A DNA stretch of 29,799 nt. Source: JBBDIO01 sp040880365. GTDB taxonomy: Bacteria > Chloroflexota > Anaerolineae > Caldilineales > Caldilineaceae. This document shows, piece after piece, positions 8,318 through 16,652 of the stretch; positions within the stretch are counted from its first letter, which is position 1; every line of letters starts with the position of its first letter. The translations under genes were made by a program, and so were the position numbers. The stretch spans positions 1-29,799 of the forward strand of contig JBBDIO010000147.1 in NCBI GenBank assembly GCA_040880365.1. Reading direction: 5' to 3'. Under the pieces are notes generated by a model that searched no databases, had not been told where the DNA came from, and saw nothing but the letters and a program-made list of their open reading frames with translations.

Positions 8318-10759
8318 ATGGTACCAACTATTTCACACCTGCGGTTCCCATCGCGGAGACCAACCGCACCGCGCGCCCGGAGCATTCCGCAACCCCTTTC
8401 CTGGCTCTTAATCCTGAGCCTGGCGCTAACCCAGATGGCAGGGCTGTTCACACTGGATACTGCTCGGGTCCAGGCCCAGGCCGAAACATCTGGCCCCGCC
8501 CCCACACCGACCGCCACGCCGTTCGAAACAAATGGAGAAGTGGAAGTGCCCGTCGCACCTGCGGCAGCCACCCAGACCACTACCGACGAAGAGATCATCT
8601 ATATTGATGCCAGCGGCACCATCCAGGTCATCGATCCTTTTGTCCCTGCGGGCCGCATTGCGCTCCGTTGGTCCAGCCCCACCAGCGGCTGGCAAGACCT
8701 TGCGGCGGGCGATGTCAACGGCGACGGCGATATGGAAATTATTGCGCTATCTGATACTTCGGGCACCATCCGCCTCACCGTCTTCGATCCGGTGGTTGCG
8801 TCCGGTGCCATCTCCGACCAGGGTGGCACGCTCGATGGTGTACCGTGGGATGTGCTCTATGAGACATCGTTTATCGGGGCCAATCCTATTATGGCGGTCG
8901 GCAATTTTGACCCCGGTATCAATGGCGACGAGATATTTATTGGCTTCCGCAACTTCAACGGGCTGTTTCAGGCCATTATTCTCAACGCCAACGATGGCAG
9001 CATCAACCCTACCACCCAGCGCCCCTCTGGCCGCGACTGGAAGCGCCACGTCGACAAGTTCCTCGATATCCCGTTCGACTACGCCGCCGCCGGTGATATC
9101 AACGTAGACGGGCGCGGGGTAGACGAAATTGTGCTGGCAGAAGCCGCAGGGCTGGCCGACGCAGCCTTCCGCGTCTACGAGGCCGAAAACGACTTCCGCT
9201 TTGTGACTCGTTTCGGGCGCAGCAATAGTTCGCCACTCCATTTGGCAATCGGCAATGTGGTTCCCGGCAACAGTGCGGAAGTCATCTTTTCGACCAGCGC
9301 CAGCAATCGCAACAACTTCTTCGTGACCGAACGCCAGTCGAATGGTGATATGGACATTGACGGCGAAGACCCGTTCGGGCAGGAATTGCTGGTACCGCCC
9401 GCGCTCAATATCTTTCTGGCCGATGTCACCGGCAACGGCGACAAGGAAGTGTTCTTCCTGCGCGAGTGGAACGGCACCGACCGCGACCGCCTGATTCTGC
9501 GCAACGCTTGGGGCGATGATGTTGATGACACCGCCGATTTCGAAGTCGCGCTGGATACCGATAACGGCTATCGCGTCGGCGCAGGCGGCAATTTCGACGG
9601 GAACTCCAACGGACGCGAAGCAATTGCCATCATGCGCGATAATCGCATTCGCCTCTATAAAGAACCGGTGCGCGGCCCCCGCGATTCCAATCCCTTCGAC
9701 TACAATGTAAACACCAACGCGCGAGCCATCGCCTTTGCCAACCTGGATGCCATCGGCTATGTGCAGGGACCCCAAATCCAGATCACACCCGAAAGCATCG
9801 GCGCCACGCTGGAATTTGGCGTGAACGAAAACATTGGGCAGATCAACGTCACCAACCTCTCGCCCAATGAAACCATTCAGGTTTCGGCCCAGGCGTTCAA
9901 CACAAATGGCACCGTCGCCGGTTTCGTTTCCTTCACCCCGTCGTCGGCCAATACACCTGCCAATTTGGGTGTGCGCTTCAATGGTGCCGGCCTGAATTCC
10001 GGCCTCTACCAGGGTTACATTCGCATCACATCACCGAACGCCAATGTGGTGAATCTGCCCCATGATATCCCATTCTCGGTCACAGTGCTGGAACCGCCGC
10101 CGCCCGGCTTCAATCCGTCGACCGGCGGCACAGGTTTCTTCTACTATCGCTGTGAAGATTACTTCGCCACCCTGGACGACGAGCCAGAAGACGCGCAGGT
10201 AAACGATACACAAAGCCCGGCAACGCTGCACCAGCCAACCATGCCCCAGACAGTGACGGTGCGCTTTGCCGACACACTGGGATCGACAGGCAGCGGTGGC
10301 ACGGTGACCATGGCAGTCATCGACGCACCGGACGGCGCAGGCAGTGCGCAGACCGGCAGCGGCGCACCCGGTTACATCAGTAACTATGTGGATGCGTTTG
10401 TAGACCACAACGGCGACGTTGTGCTCATCGACGACGCCGGAGGGCGCACCGTGGTCGAAATGCCCAGTGCCGACACCGCGGCCATTGATCAGGAAATGTG
10501 GCCCAGCCTGGTGCCGTGGGTGACTTCTGTTCAGTCTAACCGCGATCAGATTCCTCTGACTGTAGAACTGGTCGGCGATCTGTCGCCTGTGATCAGCGAC
10601 ATGGATGAGCCGGTTGATTACATCCGCCGCGCCGCCATGTTGGTCGTCGTAGGCGATCAGCTCTATGGCCCGCCCCCGCGCAACGTGCGTGTCGTCCCGC
10701 TGACCCTGGTCTGCACCAATTCGTTCCTGGGTATGCCCCTGATCAGCGACCGCCGCTAG
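8318..10759 (+). CDS. Secreted FG-GAP/VCBS-like repeat protein
   Basis: The product (813 aa) is exported. It has an Arg-rich n-region, a hydrophobic stretch at about 28-44 and a likely signal peptidase site after AQA at residue 55. A Pro/Thr-rich linker follows. Residues about 125-500 then repeat a motif of the FG-GAP/integrin-propeller type (DVNGDGDMEII, NFDPGINGDEIF, DVTGNGDKEVFF, NFDGNSNGREAI), whose Asp-rich loops bind calcium in known families. A BACON/ASPM-like immunoglobulin fold appears at about 520-610 (LYQGYIRITSPN). The C-terminal 180 residues are unrecognised. There is no sortase motif or membrane anchor. The start at 8318 has AAGGAG at 8304-8309; the frame is open 31 codons further up but without a ribosome site. 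The ligand and role are unknown; an adhesive or extracellular binding role is a guess. Confidence 0.85.
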   Translation: MVPTISHLRFPSRRPTAPRARSIPQPLSWLLILSLALTQMAGLFTLDTARVQAQAETSGPAPTPTATPFETNGEVEVPVAPAAATQTTTDEEIIYIDASGTIQVIDPFVPAGRIALRWSSPTSGWQDLAAGDVNGDGDMEIIALSDTSGTIRLTVFDPVVASGAISDQGGTLDGVPWDVLYETSFIGANPIMAVGNFDPGINGDEIFIGFRNFNGLFQAIILNANDGSINPTTQRPSGRDWKRHVDKFLDIPFDYAAAGDINVDGRGVDEIVLAEAAGLADAAFRVYEAENDFRFVTRFGRSNSSPLHLAIGNVVPGNSAEVIFSTSASNRNNFFVTERQSNGDMDIDGEDPFGQELLVPPALNIFLADVTGNGDKEVFFLREWNGTDRDRLILRNAWGDDVDDTADFEVALDTDNGYRVGAGGNFDGNSNGREAIAIMRDNRIRLYKEPVRGPRDSNPFDYNVNTNARAIAFANLDAIGYVQGPQIQITPESIGATLEFGVNENIGQINVTNLSPNETIQVSAQAFNTNGTVAGFVSFTPSSANTPANLGVRFNGAGLNSGLYQGYIRITSPNANVVNLPHDIPFSVTVLEPPPPGFNPSTGGTGFFYYRCEDYFATLDDEPEDAQVNDTQSPATLHQPTMPQTVTVRFADTLGSTGSGGTVTMAVIDAPDGAGSAQTGSGAPGYISNYVDAFVDHNGDVVLIDDAGGRTVVEMPSADTAAIDQEMWPSLVPWVTSVQSNRDQIPLTVELVGDLSPVISDMDEPVDYIRRAAMLVVVGDQLYGPPPRNVRVVPLTLVCTNSFLGMPLISDRR

Positions 10760-10774
10760 ACAGACGCTGCATTC

Positions 10775-10798
10775 GCGGCTACAGTATAGCGGCTACAG
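10775..10798. repeat. 10-bp direct repeat, 14-bp period
   Basis: GCGGCTACAG occurs at 10775-10784 and again at 10789-10798. It starts 16 bases after the stop codon of the FG-GAP protein gene. Confidence 0.75.
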
Positions 10799-10848
10799 GT
10801 TAAAGGATAGGCGCGCGTCAATTGGCGCACGCAGGATTGTGTAAACAG

Positions 10849-10892
10849 ATCCTCTACCCGCCGGACCAACGTTGGGCCGGCGGGTAGAGGAT
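10849..10892. repeat. 44-bp near-perfect palindrome
   Basis: Arms 10849-10864 and 10877-10892 are perfectly complementary over 16 bp. The 12 bases between them hold another palindrome (CCAACGTTGG), so 21 of 22 positions pair. No T run follows on either strand, so it is not a classic intrinsic terminator. It could still fold as a transcript-end hairpin for the FG-GAP gene. Confidence 0.85.
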
Positions 10893-10912
10893 AGCAGCAC
10901 AGCCTATACGGC

Positions 10913-10938
10913 TAATAAACACGCATAATAAACACGCA
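10913..10938. repeat. Perfect 13-bp tandem duplication
   Basis: TAATAAACACGCA occurs at 10913-10925 and 10926-10938 without mismatch, between the palindrome and the phosphatidyltransferase gene. Confidence 0.88.
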
Positions 10939-11027
10939 GTATATCATGCACGCGGCGGCTTCGACAGCACCGCGATTTTCTATATTCTGTACATCGCTTG
11001 ACGTTATGTAAAAAACTAGGTAACATT

Positions 11028-11735
11028 ATGTTTAGTGCCGGGATGGCATATCCGGCTAGGACATGGCTAATGATCTCTAATTTGGGTCGTAAACTTGTCG
11101 CCCAACCCCTGGCCCAAATCGTGGCCTGGATTCAGGATACGGGAATTACGCCAAATGCACTGTCGATAATCGGGTTTATCCTAACCGGCGTCTCGGCCTT
11201 GCTCATCGCATTCGGCTATTTTCTATTAGGCGGCGTCGTACTGTTTTGCGCCGGCTTTTTTGATATGCTCGACGGCGCGCTGGCGCGTGCCACCCAACAA
11301 TCCAGCGTGTTCGGCGCTTTCATTGATAGCACACTGGATCGCTATTCCGAAAGCATTACGCTGTTCGCATTTGTCTACTATTATTCGGTCAATTTTGGTC
11401 ACAGTATCGAACTTATCCTGGTCTTCCTGATATTGGTTGGCTCACTGATGGTGAGCTATGTGCGGGCAAGAGCCGAAGCACTAAATATCGAATGCAAGGG
11501 CGGCCTGTTGCAACGCCCCGAACGGGTACTGCTCTTGATTTTTGGCCTGGTCACCGGCTGGATTGTGCCCGTGCTCTGGATTCAGGCTATTTTCACCAAC
11601 ATCAGCGCCATACAACGCATATTCGAAGTCTATGCACGCACCCGCCAAAAGGCAGTCGATTCGGATGCAACAAGCTCTACCCCAAAAAGCCAAAAAGCAA
11701 TGGAACCACGCGACTCGACCTCGATCCAGCGTTGA
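11028..11735 (+). CDS. CDP-alcohol phosphatidyltransferase
   Basis: This is a membrane enzyme that joins a CDP-activated lipid to an alcohol in phospholipid synthesis. The full family signature is present once: DG-xx-AR-x8-G-xxx-D-xxx-D within DGALARATQQ...FGAFIDSTLDR (residues about 84-107). The remainder is a set of hydrophobic helices (about six) with the typical N-terminal TPNALSIIGF segment. The short Lys/Ser-rich tail is polar. The alcohol cannot be told from sequence: inositol phosphate, glycerol phosphate and others are possible. ATG at 11028 has a weak AGG seven bases before it. A TTG ten codons upstream and an ATG five codons downstream are alternatives. Length is 235 aa. It precedes the sigma factor gene by 158 bases and may be a separate unit. 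Confidence 0.92.
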   Translation: MFSAGMAYPARTWLMISNLGRKLVAQPLAQIVAWIQDTGITPNALSIIGFILTGVSALLIAFGYFLLGGVVLFCAGFFDMLDGALARATQQSSVFGAFIDSTLDRYSESITLFAFVYYYSVNFGHSIELILVFLILVGSLMVSYVRARAEALNIECKGGLLQRPERVLLLIFGLVTGWIVPVLWIQAIFTNISAIQRIFEVYARTRQKAVDSDATSSTPKSQKAMEPRDSTSIQR

Positions 11736-11893
11736 TCCGGGGATCGCGGCTGCGGATTTCTGCACGGACGCCATACAAAACCCAGCCCCAAAATCATCTT
11801 CAAAATTATACCGTCAACCGTTTCTGCGGCCAGTGAACCCGAAACACGTCTTGGGTAAATTGGCCGTATTTATTTGAACCTAAGAACGTCATC

Positions 11894-12574
11894 ATGGACA
11901 GAAGGCTTTTGCACAACACAGTAGACGACACTGCGACGCAACGGAGCGCGGAAAATGACACCGCCAGGCTAAGCAAAGTGGAGGTCGCTGCGACGAGCGA
12001 TCTATTGTCGAACAACGAGCAAAAATTGCTTAAAGAGTGTACGGAAGAGGAATTACTGACGCGCGCATCGGCATTGGAAGATGCTGCGCTCGGTGAACTC
12101 TATGACCGCTACGAACTAAAGATCTACAACTATATCTACCGGCGCACCAGCGACCCCACGCTCTCCGAAGACCTGACAGGACAAGTCTTTCTGAAGATGC
12201 TCGAAGCGATTCACAACGGGAGGGCCTGGCACAGCTCGTTTTCCGGGTGGCTCTATCGCATTGCGCACAATCTGGTCATCGATCACTACCGGGTTCGCGA
12301 CCGCCAGACACACATTTCGCTGGACGAGGCACCCAACATGCCGGACCCGGATGATAATCCGGTGCAGGCCGCCGAAGTGCGTCTCGATTCAGAATATTTA
12401 CAGGCCGCCATTCGCCGGCTCACCGACGAACAGGCCCAGGTCATCAGTCTGCGCTTTCTCGAAGGCTATAGTTTCAGCGAGATTGCCGACATGATGGATA
12501 AAAGCGAAGGCGCCGTGAAGGCTTTGCAACACCGAGCCGTCGCCACCCTGCGCCAGATTATGGTCTTCGAGTAG
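11894..12574 (+). CDS. ECF-type RNA polymerase sigma factor
   Basis: The 226-residue protein has sigma region 2 at about 64-134 (ALGELYDRYELKIYNYIYRR, then SGWLYRIAHNLVIDHYR). It has region 4 at about 172-222 (EQAQVISLRFLEGYSFSEIA, then a recognition helix in EGAVKALQHRAVATLR). Regions 1.1, 1.2 and 3 are absent, as in extracytoplasmic-function sigma factors. The N-terminal 50 residues are a polar extension not typical of the family. No Shine-Dalgarno stands before the ATG at 11894. The next gene on the same strand encodes a membrane protein built like an anti-sigma partner, 165 bases away, so the two probably form a regulatory pair. Confidence 0.92.
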   Translation: MDRRLLHNTVDDTATQRSAENDTARLSKVEVAATSDLLSNNEQKLLKECTEEELLTRASALEDAALGELYDRYELKIYNYIYRRTSDPTLSEDLTGQVFLKMLEAIHNGRAWHSSFSGWLYRIAHNLVIDHYRVRDRQTHISLDEAPNMPDPDDNPVQAAEVRLDSEYLQAAIRRLTDEQAQVISLRFLEGYSFSEIADMMDKSEGAVKALQHRAVATLRQIMVFE

Positions 12575-12645
12575 TTGTCTGGTTCGAGCAGACTGCTGGC
12601 TTGAACAGTAGTCTATCGGATGTTTTATACGCAGTAACTGAAATC

Positions 12646-12679
12646 CTGGTGTGGGTCACGTCGAACCGACGCACACCAG
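12646..12679. other. Bulged hairpin between sigma factor and LysM genes
   Basis: CTGGTGTG (12646-12653) pairs with CACACCAG (12672-12679). Inside, CGTCG (12659-12663) pairs with CGACG (12667-12671) across a 3-base loop, leaving a 5-base one-sided bulge. No T run follows. It could attenuate or process a shared transcript; that is inference. Confidence 0.5.
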
Positions 12680-12739
12680 CTAAGCAGAATCGTTTCGTGC
12701 CTGCTCGCCCGGCAGGTCCGATTGTTAAACAATGAGTGT

Positions 12740-14122
12740 ATGAGTGCGAATCATCTTATGAATAGTTTGAATGGTGTACCCAACAAACTAAGCCCCGACG
12801 ACATTTTCGAGCAGGCAATCGCCCGTCTCGAAAAGGGAGAAGCGATTGACGCCATCATCGCAACCTATCCCACTGCCGACGGGGAAGAGCTGCGCGATTT
12901 CCTGATCATTATCCAGGCAACGCAGCAAATCCGCACGGCGCCGATTCCCGAACCGACGCCGGCACGCCGCACCCAGGCCCGCCAGAACTTTCTGGCGGCT
13001 GCCGCAGAGTTGCGTTCCCAGAGCGCAACCGCTACCGCGGGTGAGACCCCGAATCTGGCCGCGCTGCCCTCTGCCCCGGCTCGCCAGCCGCAAAAATCGG
13101 CAGCACGGGCGCGGACGACTGCACGCCGCGCACATTGGCTGACAGACATCATGGAGACGCTGCGGAGTGTTTTCTCCGCACGTACCCTGCGCCTTGCGCC
13201 CATGATCCTGGTGCTGGCGGTCGTGCTGCTCAGCACAACAACGCTGGTCACCGTTGCGCAGACAGCAGTCCCCGGCGATCTCACCTACACGTTGAAGCAA
13301 TGGATCCGCAAGCACGAGTTGGAACTTGCCCCTGCGGATCAGCGTGCACTGGTGCGGCAGATGCAAGAAACCGAACTTGCCGAAGATGTGCGCCGGGCCG
13401 CCTTGCGCGCCGATACCAACGCCACCGTCATCCAGGCCGAAGATACTCAGGTATTCTACGGTCGCACCGGACGCGTGCTGCGCATCGGTGGGTTAACGGT
13501 GCTGGATCGCTATCAACCCGACGCCAACGAGGAAATCTTTGCCGCCATGACGATCGAAGGCGACCTGGCTTCCGGTGCGCTGGTCGAATTGGCCTATCAG
13601 ATTATGCCGGGCCAGAGCGATACGGTGCAGGGCATTACGCTGAATGTCATCAGCCCGCCCGCCACGCCGGAAGTAACCGCCGACCCGACCAGCGAAGCGG
13701 CCACCCCAGCCGCACCCGCCGCCGTGACCTGTAGCGCCGAGCTGCCCGCCGACTGGGTCACCTATCAGGTGCAGGCCGGCGATAACCTGACCTTCATCGC
13801 CAACCGCGGCAACATCAGTGTGGCCGAACTCATGGCCATGAACTGTCTGGAAAATGAAACACTGCTCATCGGCGCAACGCTCTTCGTGCCCACCGAATCC
13901 ACCGAACGGGGAACTCGATCTGGCGCATGTGCCGCCGATATTCCCACCGCCTGGGGCGAACATGGTGAATACGAAGTGCAGGTTGGCGACAATCTTTCCC
14001 GGATTGCCCAGCAGACCGGCACAACCATCGAGGAAATCAAGGCGGTGAACTGTCTGACTTCGGATACAATTCTCATCGGCGCAACGTTGCTGGTGCCCGA
14101 AAGTGTGCCGGCTGCCCAATAA
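12740..14122 (+). CDS. Single-pass LysM membrane protein, candidate anti-sigma partner
   Basis: The 460-residue product has a cytoplasmic N-terminus. Its DDIFEQAIARLEKGEAIDAI...YP motif resembles the short 'Leu-x-x-Gly-Glu...YP' motif of Chloroflexota proteins encoded beside ECF sigma factors. A membrane segment lies at about 152-174. Right after it, AVPGDLTYTLKQW resembles the DUF5667 signature. A beta-rich segment (about 225-305) follows, then a Pro/Thr/Ala linker. Two LysM domains close the protein, at about 340-384 and 411-453 (YQVQAGDNLTFIA..., YEVQVGDNLSRIA...), each with a paired Cys. LysM domains bind peptidoglycan or chitin-like sugars. The order implies inside-to-outside signalling to the sigma factor, which is inference. 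ATG at 12740 has no ribosome site; TTG at 12722 and ATG at 12758 are alternatives. Confidence 0.82.
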   Translation: MSANHLMNSLNGVPNKLSPDDIFEQAIARLEKGEAIDAIIATYPTADGEELRDFLIIIQATQQIRTAPIPEPTPARRTQARQNFLAAAAELRSQSATATAGETPNLAALPSAPARQPQKSAARARTTARRAHWLTDIMETLRSVFSARTLRLAPMILVLAVVLLSTTTLVTVAQTAVPGDLTYTLKQWIRKHELELAPADQRALVRQMQETELAEDVRRAALRADTNATVIQAEDTQVFYGRTGRVLRIGGLTVLDRYQPDANEEIFAAMTIEGDLASGALVELAYQIMPGQSDTVQGITLNVISPPATPEVTADPTSEAATPAAPAAVTCSAELPADWVTYQVQAGDNLTFIANRGNISVAELMAMNCLENETLLIGATLFVPTESTERGTRSGACAADIPTAWGEHGEYEVQVGDNLSRIAQQTGTTIEEIKAVNCLTSDTILIGATLLVPESVPAAQ

Positions 14123-14234
14123 GCAAGGCACAACAGTCCCACACACGACCCTGTCGGACCCCAGATCCGGCATGTGAACCATAGCAGTTGGTGGAACACA
14201 GCAAGTTGTGTAGAGAAGTGGAACCAAACGGAAA

Positions 14235-14274
14235 CGCACAGGCGGCAAGGCTTTCGGGCTTCGCCGCCTGTGCG
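14235..14274. terminator. GC-rich hairpin, possible terminator
   Basis: CGCACAGGCGGC (14235-14246) pairs perfectly with GCCGCCTGTGCG (14263-14274) around a 16-base loop that can pair further. No T run follows on either strand. It separates the LysM gene from the ffh promoter and probably ends or protects the upstream transcript. Confidence 0.5.
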
Positions 14275-14286
14275 CGTCTATATAAT

Positions 14287-14315
14287 TTGACCGCGCACCC
14301 ATTCCCCGGTACAAT
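14287..14315 (+). promoter_or_regulatory. Promoter of the ffh operon
   Basis: TTGACC (14287-14292), a 17-base spacer and TACAAT (14310-14315) match sigma70 consensus at five of six positions in each box. The start would be near 14322, about 120 nt before ffh. A TATAAT at 14281-14286 lacks a fitting -35. Confidence 0.6.
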
Positions 14316-14442
14316 TATGTTTTGTGTAGCGTCGAAAATCGAATTGAGATGATAGTATGATTTTCGGCGTGCCGGAAGCGTCACGTGCCAGTGTGCCACT
14401 GGAACATTTGCGGCTTGAATGCCATAGCAGGTAAATGCGACC

Positions 14443-15825
14443 GTGTTTGAAAGTCTGACAGACAAACTCCAGGGGATATTCGACAACCTCGCGCGCCAGG
14501 GCAAGCTGAGCGAAAGCGATGTAAATGTCGCGCTGCGCGAAGTACGGCTGGCGTTGCTCGAAGCCGATGTCAACTTCAAGGTTGTCAAAGACTTCATCGA
14601 ACGCATTCGCGCCCGTGCCGTAGGCAAAGAAGTCATGGAGAGCCTGACGCCTGCCCAGCAGGTTGTCAAGATCGTCCACGATGAACTGATCGAATTGCTG
14701 GGCAAACCCGCGCCGCTCAACACATCCGGCCAACCGCCCCATGTGATCATGCTGGTCGGTTTGCAGGGCGCAGGCAAGACGACCATGGCGGCAAAACTGG
14801 CGTTGCGCCTGCGCAAGTCGGGCCAGCGTCCTTTGTTGGTCGCCGCCGACATCTATCGCCCGGCCGCTATCCAGCAGCTCGAAGTGCTGGGACGTCAGAT
14901 CGAAGTGCCGGTCCACAGTGAAGGCACCGAAGTCCCCGCGGCCACAATTGCCCGCAATGCGCTGAAGGTGGCCCGCGAAAAGGCGTATACCACGGTCATT
15001 CTGGATACCGCAGGCCGTCTGCAAATCGACGACCAGATGATGCAGGAGCTGGAACAGGTGCGCATGGTTGCCCGCCCTTCGGATGTCCTGCTCATTGTAG
15101 ACGCGATGACCGGTCAGGAAGCGGTGCGCGTGGCCGAAGGCTTCAACGAACGCGTGGCAATCACCGGCCTGATCATGACCAAGATCGACGGCGATGCCCG
15201 CGGCGGCGCCGCATTGAGCGTGCGCCATGTCACCGGCGTGCCTATCAAATTTTTGGGGACAGGCGAAAAATTACCCGACCTGGAACCCTTCCAGCCCGAC
15301 CGTCTGGCAGGGCGTATTCTGGGCATGGGCGATGTGCTTTCGCTCATCGAACGGGCGCAGGATTCCATCTCCGAAGACGACGCCCGCGACATGGAACGCC
15401 GCCTGCAAGAAGGGCAGTTCGATTTTGAAGATTTTCTGGATCAATTGCGCCAGATCAAGAAGCTAGGCCCTATCACCGATATTCTGGGCATGATTCCCGG
15501 CATGAATCGCATGGTCAAAGATATCGACAGTCAGGAAGCCGAAGGCAGCCTGAAAAAGACCGAGGCGATTATCAATAGCATGACCGCCCACGAGCGGCGT
15601 CAACCCGACGTGCTCAACGGCAGTCGGCGGCGCAGAATTGCCACCGGCAGCGGCACCAGCGTGGAAGATGTGAACACCCTGGTCAAGCAATTCCGCGAAA
15701 TGCAGAAAATGATGAAACAAATGGGTATTATGGGCGGGGGCGGCAAGAAAAACAAGCGCAAAGGCAAAGGTCAGCGCAACGGCATCCCGCGCAATTTCAT
15801 GAACATGTTCGGTGGAAACGGCTAA
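14443..15825 (+). CDS. ffh: Signal recognition particle protein Ffh
   Basis: This is the GTPase of the bacterial signal recognition particle. It binds signal sequences of nascent membrane proteins and brings the ribosome to FtsY. The 460-residue product has the N domain (1-90). Its G domain has P-loop GLQGAGKTT (106-114), DTAGRLQIDD (about 188) and TKIDGDARGG (about 246). A Met-rich M domain (about 300-440) follows, with the RNA-binding GSRRRRIATGSGTS motif. The C-terminus is Gly/Lys-rich. The start is GTG at 14443, giving FESLTDKLQGIF after the initiator, the exact family start; no strong Shine-Dalgarno is seen. It heads the cluster ffh-rpsP-khpA-rimM. Confidence 0.97.
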   Translation: MFESLTDKLQGIFDNLARQGKLSESDVNVALREVRLALLEADVNFKVVKDFIERIRARAVGKEVMESLTPAQQVVKIVHDELIELLGKPAPLNTSGQPPHVIMLVGLQGAGKTTMAAKLALRLRKSGQRPLLVAADIYRPAAIQQLEVLGRQIEVPVHSEGTEVPAATIARNALKVAREKAYTTVILDTAGRLQIDDQMMQELEQVRMVARPSDVLLIVDAMTGQEAVRVAEGFNERVAITGLIMTKIDGDARGGAALSVRHVTGVPIKFLGTGEKLPDLEPFQPDRLAGRILGMGDVLSLIERAQDSISEDDARDMERRLQEGQFDFEDFLDQLRQIKKLGPITDILGMIPGMNRMVKDIDSQEAEGSLKKTEAIINSMTAHERRQPDVLNGSRRRRIATGSGTSVEDVNTLVKQFREMQKMMKQMGIMGGGGKKNKRKGKGQRNGIPRNFMNMFGGNG

Positions 15826-15951
15826 ATATTGCCTGGCCGATTTTTCATGCTATCTAGTATCTGTACCGCCGATTACCTGAAGCATTAACGCAGTCGATGG
15901 TGATCTGCGGGTGAATTCCGATTATTAGTTTATCTAAGGAGCAAAAATCAA

Positions 15952-16278
15952 GTGGTTCGTATTCGACTCCGCCGCATGGGCGCAAAGAAAAATGCATTGT
16001 ATCGTGTTGTCGTCGCGCGTCAGCAAAACGCACGCGATGGTCGTTTCATCGAAATTGTAGGCACCTATAACCCCCACAACGATGACGTCAAGCTGGTCAA
16101 CGACCGCATCGCACACTGGTTGAGCGTTGGCGCCCAGCCTTCAGACGCCGTAGCGCGCATGTTGCGCAATGTCGGCCTTCTGGATTCTGCCAACAAGCCG
16201 GTTGCCCAGGCTGCTATCGACCAGGCCGCTATCGACCCGGCAGCCGAGAGCAGCGAGAGCCAGGCCGTCGCCGCCTAA
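15952..16278 (+). CDS. rpsP: 30S ribosomal protein S16
   Basis: S16 is a small-subunit assembly protein. The product (108 aa) starts VRIRLRRMGAKKNALYRVVV, the conserved S16 beginning, and carries RDGRFIEIVGTYNP. The final 25 residues are an Ala/Gln/Glu-rich tail beyond the usual S16 fold (about 80-90 aa). The start codon is GTG at 15952 with AAGGAG at 15936-15941. It follows ffh by 126 bases and is probably cotranscribed with it. Confidence 0.96.
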   Translation: MVRIRLRRMGAKKNALYRVVVARQQNARDGRFIEIVGTYNPHNDDVKLVNDRIAHWLSVGAQPSDAVARMLRNVGLLDSANKPVAQAAIDQAAIDPAAESSESQAVAA

Positions 16279-16376
16279 GCAGGTTGCACCCGTCGATTGG
16301 GTTGGCGCATCTATCGCACCAGACACGCCCCCATCGCGAGTGCAACCTTGTTTTATTTTGCCGCACACGCAAAAGT

Positions 16377-16403
16377 CGCACAGGGAAGACCGCACAGGGA
16401 AGA
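16377..16403. repeat. 13-bp direct repeat, 14-bp period
   Basis: CGCACAGGGAAGA occurs at 16377-16389 and 16391-16403, one base apart. It sits between rpsP and khpA, right at the region that would bind the ribosome for khpA (AAAGG at 16402-16406, GAGAG at 16411-16415). Confidence 0.8.
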
Positions 16404-16422
16404 AAGGTCAGAGAGTTTCGCC

Positions 16423-16650
16423 ATGGAAGATCTCGTGAAATTCATCGCACGATCTTTGGTCGAAGAGCCGGACTCGGTTTCGGTCTATACCAAAGATACC
16501 CGGCGCGCCACCATTCTCAAGCTGCGCGTGGCTTCTGAAGATACCGGGCGCGTCATCGGCAAAGGTGGACGGGTCGCCAATGCCATTCGCTCGGTAATCA
16601 GCGTGGCGACGCGCCACGAAACCAAGCCGGTTATGCTGGAGATCGAATAG
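16423..16650 (+). CDS. khpA: KhpA-type KH-domain RNA-binding protein
   Basis: This is a 75-residue single KH-domain protein of the KhpA/YlqC family. The family partners with KhpB and binds RNA, affecting cell size and translation in known Gram-positive examples. It begins MEDLVKFIARSLVEEPDSV and contains the nucleic-acid-binding GxxG loop in GRVIGKGGRVANAIR (about residues 43-57). The frame is open 42 codons further up, but only the ATG at 16423 fits the family. Position between rpsP and rimM is the conserved place for this gene. Its stop is two bases before the rimM start. Confidence 0.94.
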   Translation: MEDLVKFIARSLVEEPDSVSVYTKDTRRATILKLRVASEDTGRVIGKGGRVANAIRSVISVATRHETKPVMLEIE

Positions 16651-16652
16651 CA

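Larger units (their letters stand above)
14123..14442. other. Intergenic region before ffh
   Basis: No gene is seen. It contains a 12-bp hairpin (14235-14274) and a good promoter (14287-14315) for the ffh operon. I looked for the conserved SRP RNA tetraloop motif because ffh is next, and did not find it. Confidence 0.6.

Noticed and set aside
8747..9775. 342-codon open frame antisense to the FG-GAP protein gene
   Set aside because: The sense strand has a signal peptide, ribosome site and repeats; the antisense frame has none.
12575..12739. tRNA-like GGTTCGA sequence after the sigma factor gene
   Set aside because: No acceptor stem or anticodon arm can be built around it; only short imperfect hairpins form.
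14123..14442. Possible SRP RNA gene (ffs) next to ffh
   Set aside because: The hairpin at 14235-14274 lacks the conserved tetraloop and internal-loop bases of bacterial SRP RNA.
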